DNA from: Leptolyngbya sp. FACHB-261
GTDB lineage: Bacteria; Cyanobacteriota; Cyanobacteriia; FACHB-261
Assembly: GCF_014696065.1 (NCBI RefSeq)
Contig: NZ_JACJPL010000031.1
Span: forward strand, 124,001-188,000
Length of the DNA: 64,000 bases
Direction: 5' to 3'
The notes under the pieces are model-generated. The model was not told the DNA's origin. It made no database searches and saw only the letters and a list, made by a program, of their open reading frames with translations. Within the stretch, counting starts at the first letter, position 1. Every line of letters begins with the position of its first letter. Shown in pieces: positions 8,627 to 17,285 of this stretch. The position numbers and the translations under genes were made by a program.

Positions 8627-9979
8627 ATGAATAACCCTAAGACAGGCTATCAAAACAATACCAAGCAAGGCAGGGAAATCCCTTACGACCTCAGTAGAAA
8701 GGATGCCAAAAAAGAAGACATCAACCCTGCTGCAACTCGGGAGGCACGGATTGCCCGGATGCGTACCGCTGGCACAGTGTTACGGAAACGGAGCCAGAGC
8801 CTTGAAAAGCTGGAATCGCTTCCCACAGATGTACCGGATCTAGTTTGTTTGTCACATCTGCGCTGGGATTTTGTATACCAGAGACCGCAACATTTACTGA
8901 GCCGTTGCGCACAAGAGCAACGGGTATTTTTTGTCGAAGAGCCGATCTTCGGTACAGAACCAGGAACCCGCATAGACATTAGTCGCCGTGACAATGGGGT
9001 TTGGGTGGTTGTGCCCCATCTCCATGAGTCTTTACAGGGTGACTCTGCCCATCCAACTCAACAGCAACTCCTCGACCAGCTGTTCGCTGAACGTGAAATT
9101 GAACAGCCAATCCTCTGGTACTACACCCCAATGGCGCTGCCTTTTAGCCGCCACTTGCAGCCATCGCTAGTTGTGTATGACTGCATGGATGAGTTGTCTG
9201 CATTTAAGGGAGCGCCTCCTATCCTGCGAGAACTAGAAGCTGAGTTGTTTGAGCGCGCTAACTTAGTTTTCACAGGCGGACAAACGCTTTACGAAGCCAA
9301 GCGCGAGCAACACGCTAATGTCCATGCCTTTCCCAGTAGTGTTGATGTGCCTCATTTTGCTCAAGCTCGAACGCTAACTGAAGAGCCAGCCGATCAGGCC
9401 TCGATTCCCCATCCGCGTATTGGCTTCTATGGGGTGATCGACGAGCGGATGGACTTGGATCTGTTGCGCGGCGTGGCCGAGGCTCGCCCTGAGTGGCATC
9501 TGGTTATTATTGGCCCCGTCGTTAAGATTGACCAGGCTCAGTTGCCCCGCTTAGACAATATTCATTACCTAGGTGGCAAAGCTTATACAGAATTGCCCCA
9601 GTATCTAGCTGGCTGGGACGTTGCCATGTTGCCCTTTGCCCGCAATGAGTCTACGCGCTTTATCAGCCCCACTAAAACCCCAGAATACTTAGCAGCAGGA
9701 CGACCTGTTGTATCCACCTCAATTCGAGATGTTGTTTGTCCCTATGGCCAGTCTGGCTTGGCGGAAATTGCAGATACAGTTCCGGAGTTTGTAGCAGCAG
9801 TCGAGATGCTACTTTCACGGGATCCTCAAGCCTCTGGCTGGTTGCCTCAAGTTGATCAATTTCTATCGCAGATATCTTGGGACCGCACCTGGAACCAGAT
9901 GGCCGAGTTAATGGGTGCAGCGATGGGCTCAGAGCAACTTGTAGCTAAAGCGAAGACGGCGTTGCGTTCCAGCAAATAG
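8627..9979 (+). CDS. Glycosyltransferase, GT-B fold (GT1/GT4 type)
   Basis: 450 residues from ATG 8627, chosen over the in-frame TTG two codons earlier because AAAGG lies 6-10 bp upstream of it. After a basic, probably disordered 60-residue leader comes DLVCLSHLRWDFVYQRPQH, the start of a GT-B fold common in genes paired with UDP-galactopyranose mutase. The C-terminal donor domain has SPTKTPEYLAAGRPVV, with the conserved Glu of the GT4 EX7E region. Together with the next gene (glf) it probably adds a sugar, possibly galactofuranose, during cell-surface glycan synthesis; acceptor and linkage are unknown. Confidence 0.88.
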   Translation: MNNPKTGYQNNTKQGREIPYDLSRKDAKKEDINPAATREARIARMRTAGTVLRKRSQSLEKLESLPTDVPDLVCLSHLRWDFVYQRPQHLLSRCAQEQRVFFVEEPIFGTEPGTRIDISRRDNGVWVVVPHLHESLQGDSAHPTQQQLLDQLFAEREIEQPILWYYTPMALPFSRHLQPSLVVYDCMDELSAFKGAPPILRELEAELFERANLVFTGGQTLYEAKREQHANVHAFPSSVDVPHFAQARTLTEEPADQASIPHPRIGFYGVIDERMDLDLLRGVAEARPEWHLVIIGPVVKIDQAQLPRLDNIHYLGGKAYTELPQYLAGWDVAMLPFARNESTRFISPTKTPEYLAAGRPVVSTSIRDVVCPYGQSGLAEIADTVPEFVAAVEMLLSRDPQASGWLPQVDQFLSQISWDRTWNQMAELMGAAMGSEQLVAKAKTALRSSK

Positions 9980-10036
9980 CTTACTCAACCCATAAAATAA
10001 GCTGAAAGACTTACTTAAGAGTGTTAGTGAGAGTGC

Positions 10037-10058
10037 CAGGGATCAATCCTGATCCCTG
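10037..10058. promoter_or_regulatory. Perfect 9-bp hairpin between glycosyltransferase and glf
   Basis: CAGGGATCA, ATCC loop, TGATCCCTG. It lies 58 bp after the glycosyltransferase stop, with no T-tract, so it may be an mRNA-processing or stabilising stem rather than a terminator. Confidence 0.45.
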
Positions 10059-10161
10059 CCTGCTGACCTCAAGTTAGACAGCTTAGACCATTTGGACCAT
10101 AACATAGAGCTCAACTTATTAATGGGCTCTTGGACAAGTAATCAAAAAGGCGAAATAACCC

Positions 10162-11313
10162 ATGTTTGACTATCTCATTGTCGGTGCAGGTTTCGCTGGC
10201 AGCGTTTTAGCAGAGCGGCTTGCCAGCCAATCCAACAACAAGGTTTTAATTGTTGACCGTCGTCCACACATTGCAGGTAACGCTTACGATCACTACAACG
10301 ACGAAGGAATTCTGGTCCATAAGTACGGACCTCACATTTTTCACACTAACTCTCGGGATGTATTCGAATATCTCTCGCGTTTTACAGAATGGCGTCCTTA
10401 CGAACATCATGTCTTAGCAAGTGTAGACGGTCAACAGGTGCCGATCCCCATTAACTTAGACACCATTAACAAGCTTTACGGCCTTAGCCTGACTTCTTTT
10501 CAGCTAGAAGATTTTTTTGCATCTGTTGCTGAACCCAAAGAATACATCCGCACATCTGAAGACGTAGTTGTTAATAAGGTTGGTCGCGAACTCTACGAGA
10601 AGTTCTTCCGCAACTACACGCGTAAGCAATGGGGAATTGACCCCTCTGAGCTCGACAAGTCGGTTACAGCACGAGTACCCACCCGTACCAACCGCGACGC
10701 TCGTTATTTCACCGATACTTATCAGGCTATGCCCCTGCACGGCTATACACGGATGTTTGAGAGCATGCTCTCTCATCCCAATATCAAGGTGATGCTCAAC
10801 ACTGATTATCGGGAAATCTTGGATGTCCTGCCGTTCCGCGAGATGATTTATAGCGGTCCAGTTGATGAATTCTTTGATTACCGCTACGGCAAATTGCCCT
10901 ATCGCTCTCTACACTTCAAGCACGAAACGATCAACGCACCTGTCCATCAAGCGGCACCTGTAGTTAATTATCCTAACGAGCATCTTTATACTCGTGTCAC
11001 TGAGTTCAAGTATCTAACTGGACAAGACCACCCCAAAACCAGCATTGTTTACGAATATCCTCGGGCAGAAGGTGATCCTTACTATCCAGTCCCTAAACCG
11101 GAAAATGCAGAGCTGTATAAGCAGTACAAAGCTTTAGCGGATGCAACACCTAACGTGCATTTTGTTGGGCGTCTAGCGACCTACAAATACTACAACATGG
11201 ACCAAGTGGTTGCTCAAGCCTTAACGCTTTATAACCAACTGATTGAGCAGGGCAAAAACTGGAAGCCCCAAGACAGTAATGGTCAGACGTTAGCAGCAGT
11301 TGCAGCTAAGTAG
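10162..11313 (+). CDS. glf: UDP-galactopyranose mutase
   Basis: 383 residues, typical length. This FAD enzyme interconverts UDP-galactopyranose and UDP-galactofuranose. It has the N-terminal FAD motif IVGAGFAGSVLAERLA, 'GNAYDHYNDEGILVHKYGPHIFHT' with the flavin-proximal His and Gly residues, 'YTRKQWG' and the C-terminal 'FVGRLATYKYYNMDQV' region that closes the active site. It follows the glycosyltransferase by 180 bp and ends in a strong terminator. Galactofuranose in a polysaccharide or glycan is implied; UDP-Gal could come from the GalE/GalT encoded about 5-9 kb away. Confidence 0.96.
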   Translation: MFDYLIVGAGFAGSVLAERLASQSNNKVLIVDRRPHIAGNAYDHYNDEGILVHKYGPHIFHTNSRDVFEYLSRFTEWRPYEHHVLASVDGQQVPIPINLDTINKLYGLSLTSFQLEDFFASVAEPKEYIRTSEDVVVNKVGRELYEKFFRNYTRKQWGIDPSELDKSVTARVPTRTNRDARYFTDTYQAMPLHGYTRMFESMLSHPNIKVMLNTDYREILDVLPFREMIYSGPVDEFFDYRYGKLPYRSLHFKHETINAPVHQAAPVVNYPNEHLYTRVTEFKYLTGQDHPKTSIVYEYPRAEGDPYYPVPKPENAELYKQYKALADATPNVHFVGRLATYKYYNMDQVVAQALTLYNQLIEQGKNWKPQDSNGQTLAAVAAK

Positions 11314-11416
11314 CCCAAAAGCGATGAGTTTACAAGGGCTAGCCCCTAGTTGTATGGTTGCCTATTGGTGTGGGCATGAACAAGAAATTATGGCCAACCT
11401 AAGCTGAGAAAATGCC

Positions 11417-11446
11417 GGTCCCCAAGTTTTTGCCTGGGGACCTTTT
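11417..11446 (+). terminator. Rho-independent terminator after glf
   Basis: GGTCCCCA (11417-11424) pairs perfectly with TGGGGACC (11435-11442) across a 10-nt loop, followed by TTTT. It lies 100 bp past the glf stop. Confidence 0.85.
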
Positions 11447-11631
11447 AGGTATTCATCGTCACAAAACCGAGCGTTGAGGCTCTCTCCCTTATGAGGGAGG
11501 CTTAACAAAAATGTGGCACGTAACTTGCAAAACAGTGACAGCAAATCGGAGTGCAGCTCGCAGTTATCCCAGCCAGTAATTGCGACCAGTGATAGCAGCA
11601 CATAGCACTTGGAAGTTTCAGGAGAATGGTC

Positions 11632-13875
11632 ATGGCAGAGTCGCACCCGATTCAGCCCCTTGAGTTGTGGGCAGGTGTGGAGTGTACAGTTAACCGGGTA
11701 AGAGAACAATACTTTAATCAGCTTGAGCGCAATGGGCACCTTACCCGCCTGGATGATTTAGATCGCTTTGCGGAATTAGGCATTCGCGCCCTGCGCTATC
11801 CGATCCTGTGGGAACAGATCGCGCCCAATGGTTTAGATCAGGCTGACTGGACCTGGGCCGACGAGCGGCTAGGCCGTCTGCAGGAATTAGGCATCCGCCC
11901 AATCGTGGGTTTGGTTCACCACGGCAGTGGTCCTAGCCACACCAGCCTGGTCGATCCAGCTTTTCCAGAGCAACTGGCTCAGTTTGCCAAAGCTGTAGCA
12001 GAGCGTTATCCCTGGGTCGATGCTTATACACCAGTCAATGAGCCTCTCACCACAGCCCGCTTCAGCGGTATGTATGGACATTGGTATCCCCACGGTCGTG
12101 ATGATCAGACGTTCATTCGCGCTTTGCTGACTCAATGCCGTGCAGTAGTGCTCTCGATGCAGGCGATTCGCCAAATTAATCCCCAAGCCCAATTGGTACA
12201 GACCGAGGATTTGGGCAAAACCTTCAGCACGCCAACTCTGGCTTACCAGGCAAATCTCGAAAATGAGCGTCGGTGGTTGAGTTTCGATTTGCTCTGCGGC
12301 CGCATCGACAAACACCACCCCCTAAGGCGCTACCTATTGCCATCGGGTATCTCTGAGGCTGAGCTCGACTGGTTTGGGCAACACCCCTGCCCTCCAGACA
12401 TCCTAGGCATCAACCATTACTTAACCAGCGAACGCTTTTTAGACGAACGCTTGGAAAACTACCCGGCTCACACGCACGGTACTAACGGACAACATAGCTA
12501 TGCCGATGTAGAGGCGGTACGAGTCTCTGCTGAGGGGACAGTTGGACCTCAGGTTTTACTGCGAGAGGCATGGGATCGCTATCACCTACCCCTAGCTATT
12601 ACCGAAGTGCACCTTAATTGCACCCGTGAGGAGCAATTGCGCTGGCTCAAAGAAGTTTGGGACGCAGCCCAAAGTTTGCACCAAGAAGGCGTGGCGATGC
12701 GGGCTGTCACTGTTTGGGCTTTGCTGGGCAGTTACGACTGGATTAGCCTGGTTACCCGCTCAGATGGCCACTACGAACCGGGGGTTTTTGACCTGCGCTC
12801 CAATCAGCCCCGCGCCACTGCCCTAGCGCGAATGATGCGTGAACTAGCCGCAAAAGGCGATTACGACCATCCTGTCCTCGCTCAACCTGGTTGGTGGCGT
12901 CGTCCTGAACGGCTGCTCTACCCGCCTGTGAGCTACCCTCGAACCGCAGTGCCGCCGCTGAGACAAGCACAAAAACAGGGGCAGGATCAAAGGGTGCAGC
13001 CTCTGCTGATCACTGGTGCGACTGGGACTTTGGGTAAGGCCTTTGCCCGGATGTGCGAGGTGCGCGGCATCTCTTATCAGTTGCTCAGCCGCCACCAAAT
13101 GGATATTGCGGATCCTGACTCTGTAAAGGCAGTTCTGTCAGAGCTTAACCCTTGGGCCATCGTCAATACAGCCGGGTATGTGCGGGTAGATGATGCTGAA
13201 CGCGAACCCGAACGCTGTCTGCGCGAGAACACTGAGGGACCCGCGGTGCTAGCAGCAGCTTGCGCTCAACAGGGAGTTGAGTTACTCACTTTCTCTTCGG
13301 ACCTAGTCTTCGATGGCAATCAGCCTGTTCCCTATATTCCCTATGTTGAGAGCCATGCTGTATCACCTTTGGGAGTCTATGGACGTAGCAAGGCCGAGGC
13401 AGAAGCCCGCGTTCTCAAAGCGCTGCCCAGTGCTCTAGTCGTGAGGACTAGCGCTTTCTTTGGCCCTTGGGATGAACACAACTTTGTCACGGTTGCCCTA
13501 CGCACCTTAGCTGCTGGCCAGCCCTTTGTTGCAGCCCAAGATGTGCTGATTTCACCCACCTATGTTCCCGATCTGGTGCAGACTAGCCTAGATCTCCTGT
13601 TAGACGGCGAGTATGGCCTCTGGCACCTCAGCAATACGGGAGCAGTGAGCTGGGCTGACCTGGCCCGAGAGGTCGCAAACTATGCGGGCTTTGATGCTAG
13701 TTACATTCGAGCCTGTGCTAGCGATGAGCTGTCCTTGATTGCCCCTCGGCCTCGCTATAGCGTCTTGAGCAGTGAGCGTGGGCTCTTGCTTCCATCTTTA
13801 GACAATGCCTTGAGTCGCTATTTCAACGAGTGTCAGGTTTCAGGGGCGGCCCCCAAAAAAGTTCTTGTAAGTTAA
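11632..13875 (+). CDS. GH1-like glycosidase fused to RmlD-type sugar-nucleotide reductase
   Basis: 747 residues from ATG 11632; GGAG at 11621 is 7 bp upstream, whereas the ATG at 11626 is too close. Residues about 1-410 are a (beta/alpha)8 GH1-like domain: acid/base Glu in TPVNEPLTTARFSG and nucleophile candidate Glu in AITEVHLNC. Residues about 455-735 are an RmlD/dTDP-4-dehydrorhamnose reductase-like extended SDR, with LLITGATGTLGKAF for nucleotide binding and YGRSKAEAE holding Tyr and Lys. The two-domain protein suggests coupled glycoside cleavage and sugar-nucleotide or free-sugar reduction, but the substrate is unknown. It converges with galK. Confidence 0.9.
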   Translation: MAESHPIQPLELWAGVECTVNRVREQYFNQLERNGHLTRLDDLDRFAELGIRALRYPILWEQIAPNGLDQADWTWADERLGRLQELGIRPIVGLVHHGSGPSHTSLVDPAFPEQLAQFAKAVAERYPWVDAYTPVNEPLTTARFSGMYGHWYPHGRDDQTFIRALLTQCRAVVLSMQAIRQINPQAQLVQTEDLGKTFSTPTLAYQANLENERRWLSFDLLCGRIDKHHPLRRYLLPSGISEAELDWFGQHPCPPDILGINHYLTSERFLDERLENYPAHTHGTNGQHSYADVEAVRVSAEGTVGPQVLLREAWDRYHLPLAITEVHLNCTREEQLRWLKEVWDAAQSLHQEGVAMRAVTVWALLGSYDWISLVTRSDGHYEPGVFDLRSNQPRATALARMMRELAAKGDYDHPVLAQPGWWRRPERLLYPPVSYPRTAVPPLRQAQKQGQDQRVQPLLITGATGTLGKAFARMCEVRGISYQLLSRHQMDIADPDSVKAVLSELNPWAIVNTAGYVRVDDAEREPERCLRENTEGPAVLAAACAQQGVELLTFSSDLVFDGNQPVPYIPYVESHAVSPLGVYGRSKAEAEARVLKALPSALVVRTSAFFGPWDEHNFVTVALRTLAAGQPFVAAQDVLISPTYVPDLVQTSLDLLLDGEYGLWHLSNTGAVSWADLAREVANYAGFDASYIRACASDELSLIAPRPRYSVLSSERGLLLPSLDNALSRYFNECQVSGAAPKKVLVS

Positions 13876-13906
13876 TTTGCAAGCCAACTGAGACGACTTG
13901 AGACAA

Positions 13907-14971
13907 CTAATGTGCCTCTGGCACTAATAGACGTCCGGCATAGCCCTGGCGGTTATAGCGTTCCAAGACCGCTTGACCCACTGCCAGGGCTTGCCCCGCT
14001 CTAACTAAAGCAACACAGGCACCGCCAAAGCCAGCCCCAGTCAAACGAGCGCCAAACACATCAGAAGTTGTCTGAAGCATCTCGACTAATGTGTCTAAAG
14101 CAGACACCGAGACCTCATAGTCATCACGCAGGCTGGCATGAGAGGCATTCATCAGCTCGCCAAATCGTTGTGCAGAGACCCCTCGCACAGCTTCAAGCAC
14201 TCGGTTGTCTTCAGTAATCACATGTCGAGCGCGACGGCGTAACGGCTCTGGTAAACTCTCCGCTGCTTGAGGATCGCTGACATCACGCAACGCCGAAACT
14301 CCCAATTGGCGTGCCGCTGCTTCGCACTCAGCCCGTCGCTGGTTGTAGCCACTAGCTGCTAACTTACGGGGTACACCGCTATCAATTACTAAAATTTCAG
14401 TTTCAGGCGGCAGGGGCAACACCTGTCGCTCTAAGGTGCGCGTATCCAGAAATAGCAGTTGCCCCAAATCAGCTAGGCTCGACGCCATCTGGTCCATAAT
14501 GCCGCACTCGACGCCCGCGTATTGAATCTCCGCCTGCTGAGCAAGTTGCGCAATCTGGACATCATCGAGTTTGAGCTCTAGCAGGGCCCTTAGTCCTCTA
14601 AACGTTGCCACTTCCAGAGCCGCGCTACTAGACAAACCCGACCCTATAGGCACAGAAGAAGTGACATACACATTTAGAGGCGGTACAGGCTGCTCTGCCG
14701 ACACCATCTGAATGCAGCCAAAAACATAACTGGCAAACCCTTGAGGCGTGGGACCAGTCCTAGCAAGGCTCACCTTCTCATCCAGTTCTTGAGAGTAAAA
14801 ATGATGCTGGTCATCTGAACTAAAGCCGAGCTGAACAGTGGTTGATTGAGGAATTGCCGTTGGTAAGACAAAGCCTTCGTTGTAATCTGTGTGCTCGCCT
14901 AGCAGATTCACCCGTCCCGGTGCTGTCGCCTGGGTCGTTGGTTCAGCACCAAATATTTGCTGAAAGTCCAT
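13907..14971 (-). CDS. galK: Galactokinase
   Basis: 354 residues from ATG 14971; an upstream in-frame TTG is less likely. It phosphorylates galactose to galactose-1-phosphate. GHMP-kinase motifs: PGRVNLLGEHTDYNEGFVLP (sugar binding), GSGLSSSAALEVA (phosphate loop) and TGAGFGGACVAL (motif 3). It forms a minus-strand Leloir group with the M24 gene, galT, a GH2 glycosidase and galE; a 10-bp hairpin precedes it. Confidence 0.96.
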   Translation of the reverse strand: MDFQQIFGAEPTTQATAPGRVNLLGEHTDYNEGFVLPTAIPQSTTVQLGFSSDDQHHFYSQELDEKVSLARTGPTPQGFASYVFGCIQMVSAEQPVPPLNVYVTSSVPIGSGLSSSAALEVATFRGLRALLELKLDDVQIAQLAQQAEIQYAGVECGIMDQMASSLADLGQLLFLDTRTLERQVLPLPPETEILVIDSGVPRKLAASGYNQRRAECEAAARQLGVSALRDVSDPQAAESLPEPLRRRARHVITEDNRVLEAVRGVSAQRFGELMNASHASLRDDYEVSVSALDTLVEMLQTTSDVFGARLTGAGFGGACVALVRAGQALAVGQAVLERYNRQGYAGRLLVPEAH

Positions 14972-15002
14972 ATTATTTAGCAAGCCATTAAGAACTTAGA
15001 TA

Positions 15003-15030
15003 AGAACTTGGACTGTACGCTCCAAGTTCT
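15003..15030 (-). terminator. Hairpin between the M24-family gene and galK
   Basis: AGAACTTGGA and TCCAAGTTCT, perfect 10-bp arms with an 8-nt loop, in the 83-bp gap. The trailing T content on the minus strand is modest, so partial termination or mRNA processing within the gal operon is as likely as full termination. Confidence 0.55.
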
Positions 15031-15054
15031 CAGACCAACTCAGCTCAACTCAGA

Positions 15055-16188
15055 TCAGCGCTCTAAAGGCACTGGACGTAGACGCCCCTCAACCTCGACG
15101 CTAGGCCATTGCAGATCTAGCGTCAGGTTTTCGAGTTTGCCATCAAGGAGCACAAACGTATCTTCGATTTTGGCTCCCGACAAACTGGGATTCCAAGCCA
15201 TAGCTGTGCCCTCCACCAGCGTTTGGCTAGTCTTGGCATGGGCAACAATTTCTCGTGCCAAATAGCCGGTCGTTCCACCTTGGTGGTGTTCACGAATTGC
15301 CTGGGGATAACCCTGCTGCTGATAGGTCTGGCCTAGCACCTCGTAAATTGCGCTGAGTTCTGTACCAGGCTGGCAATGCTGTAGGGCTGCAGCTTCGACC
15401 TCACGGACTTGGCGATGCAAATCAGCGGATTGGGAACTGAGAGGACCAAAGGAGACGAAGCGTGTCAAGTTTGCGTAGAGGCCGTAGCCCCGCGCACAGA
15501 ACACCAACATCGCCATTTTTCCTAGGGCTTCAGGGCCAGCCGTAGCGTGACGATAGACCGGGAGACGCCGCTCCCCGGCAACCAGGGTAAGAGCGGGATG
15601 CAGCCCACGTCGCCACAGAGCAGCAGCCCCGGCCCCCGCCAATTGATACTCGGTCCAGCCAGCCTGAGCAGCTGATAGCACTTCAGTCATGGCTTCGCTC
15701 GCCAGCCGTCCAACTTGGCGGTAGCGCTCAAGCTCAGGTGCCGTCAGAACCCGTTTTTGCTGCTGCAGCGAAGTAGGTAACAGCCCTTCAGAACCAGTGG
15801 GACGATCGCTCAGTACTGTCCCGCCTACAGCCTCTTGCACAAAGGTTTCTCGCTGCGCTGCCTCGGCCCAAGGACTAACCGAGAGCTTAAAGTTACCGGG
15901 TAGTTCCTCGTCCTTTAGGCGCTGTGCTTCGATTTCGTCGGTTAGGATCCAGGCCTCTTGAGCCGTCACCAAAACCTCAGCAACACCAGTCTCAGCGGTC
16001 AGCAGTACTGTATTGGACCCGCCAGCTGTGGCCCAGGCAAACCAATCGGTGCCTCGCAAGCGCAGACCTTGGGCTCCTGCTTCGCTCAGAGCTTGCCGGA
16101 CCAGGCTGAGCTTGCCTTCTACTTCGTCACTCTGAGTCTGTCCTTTATTGGGATAGGACAAACTTAATTGATGCAACTGCTGATTCAT
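15055..16188 (-). CDS. M24 (pita-bread) family protein, metal site degenerate
   Basis: 377 residues with the layout of Xaa-Pro peptidases: an N-terminal domain (about 25-140), then a pita-bread domain (about 150-350). The five metal ligands expected in the family look mostly lost: first Asp is Phe230 (MLVFCARG), second Asp is Asn240 (YANLTR), the His of HxGHG is Gly (HHQGGTTG, about 302-308), the Glu of EPG is Asn333 (WNPSL); only Glu342 (KIEDTF) remains. It is probably not a peptidase. Its start overlaps the galT stop by 4 bp, so it is translated with galT inside the galactose operon. A sugar-binding or partner role is speculation. Confidence 0.8.
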   Translation of the reverse strand: MNQQLHQLSLSYPNKGQTQSDEVEGKLSLVRQALSEAGAQGLRLRGTDWFAWATAGGSNTVLLTAETGVAEVLVTAQEAWILTDEIEAQRLKDEELPGNFKLSVSPWAEAAQRETFVQEAVGGTVLSDRPTGSEGLLPTSLQQQKRVLTAPELERYRQVGRLASEAMTEVLSAAQAGWTEYQLAGAGAAALWRRGLHPALTLVAGERRLPVYRHATAGPEALGKMAMLVFCARGYGLYANLTRFVSFGPLSSQSADLHRQVREVEAAALQHCQPGTELSAIYEVLGQTYQQQGYPQAIREHHQGGTTGYLAREIVAHAKTSQTLVEGTAMAWNPSLSGAKIEDTFVLLDGKLENLTLDLQWPSVEVEGRLRPVPLER

Positions 16189-17285
16189 TGGAGCACCGTC
16201 TCCTCCAGACTGACCGTCACCGCTTGCAGCTCCTTAGCCTTCTCTTCAGGCAGAGCATCATTGGCAAACATGCCTGCCGCTAGCTCTGTTCCCGCCAGGT
16301 ACTTCAGCCGGTCTCTTGTGCGGTAAGGCGGATAGAACTCCGCATGCAGGTGAGACTCTGGGTGCGATTGACCATCGGTTGCTGCTTGGTACCAGGCCAT
16401 TAAGTAAGGAAACGGGCGCTGCCATAAACCGTCATACTTGAGCGCAACCGTTTTCAGGGCTCTAGCTAATCCCTGGCGCTGTTCAGCACTCAAGTCCATA
16501 AAGGTTGCAGCCGGATCAATCGGTGCCAACCAAACTTCGTAAGGATAGCGGGCACAGACCGGCACAAACGCAACAGCATATTGATCTTGATAAATCAGGC
16601 GCTGACCATCACGAATTTCCTGCTGGATTAAGTCTTGCAGCAGACCTCGCTGATGATTCTGGTAGTAGGTTTGCTCTCGCTCAGCCATGCGCGCCGGTAC
16701 TGGTGGCACGAACGGATAAGCGTAAATCTGGCCGTGGGGATGGTGCAGAGTCACGCCCACTTCTACGCCTCGGTTCTCGAAGGGCAGCACGTACTCGATC
16801 TGAGCTTGACTGCCGATCACCTTGGTTCGATCAGCCCAGGTCTGAAACAGCAGCTCCAGGTGGTCCAAGCTCAGAGAGCCCAAAGAGGCATTGGGATCCT
16901 GGGTAAACACCACAACCTCACAGGCTCCATTTGCCGGCAGGGTCGGCACAATAGCATCCGGTGGATCGTGAGCATCCAACGCCAGCGAGGGAAAGCGATT
17001 GTCAAAGACTGCAATGTCATAGCGCCCCGCGGGCAATTCCGTGGGAAATTGCAGATCGCGGGTCGGCGCTAGTGGATTGTATTCGGGGGGCGGCATAAAC
17101 GTCCGCCCCTGTCGATGGCTGGCATAGGCTACCCATTCGCCGCGCAGGGGGTGCCAACGCAGGTGTGGGTTAGCCTCAACGGGTTCACTAGCAGGACTAG
17201 GTGCTGTGATTTCCGCCGCAATAGGGAACCGGCTGTATAGAGTCAACCGACGACCATCCGGCTTCAGCAGCTTCTGAACGTGCAT
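16185..17285 (-). CDS. galT: Galactose-1-phosphate uridylyltransferase
   Basis: 366 residues. It exchanges UMP between UDP-glucose and galactose-1-phosphate. The HHPHGQ active-site motif ([13 protein letters not shown], about 180) with the uridylylated His is intact; zinc-site and [13 protein letters not shown]-terminal motifs are also present. ATG 17285 gives about 40 extra residues before the usual family start ([13 protein letters not shown]) and makes the gene overlap the GH2 gene by 89 bp. No later ATG gives a good N-terminus, so either the overlap is real or a non-ATG start is used. Confidence 0.94.
   Translation of the reverse strand: MHVQKLLKPDGRRLTLYSRFPIAAEITAPSPASEPVEANPHLRWHPLRGEWVAYASHRQGRTFMPPPEYNPLAPTRDLQFPTELPAGRYDIAVFDNRFPSLALDAHDPPDAIVPTLPANGACEVVVFTQDPNASLGSLSLDHLELLFQTWADRTKVIGSQAQIEYVLPFENRGVEVGVTLHHPHGQIYAYPFVPPVPARMAEREQTYYQNHQRGLLQDLIQQEIRDGQRLIYQDQYAVAFVPVCARYPYEVWLAPIDPAATFMDLSAEQRQGLARALKTVALKYDGLWQRPFPYLMAWYQAATDGQSHPESHLHAEFYPPYRTRDRLKYLAGTELAAGMFANDALPEEKAKELQAVTVSLEETVLQ

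Noticed and set aside
11362-11739. 125-codon minus-strand open frame
   Set aside because: It runs over the glf terminator and the start of the GH1-RmlD gene and has no protein-like features.
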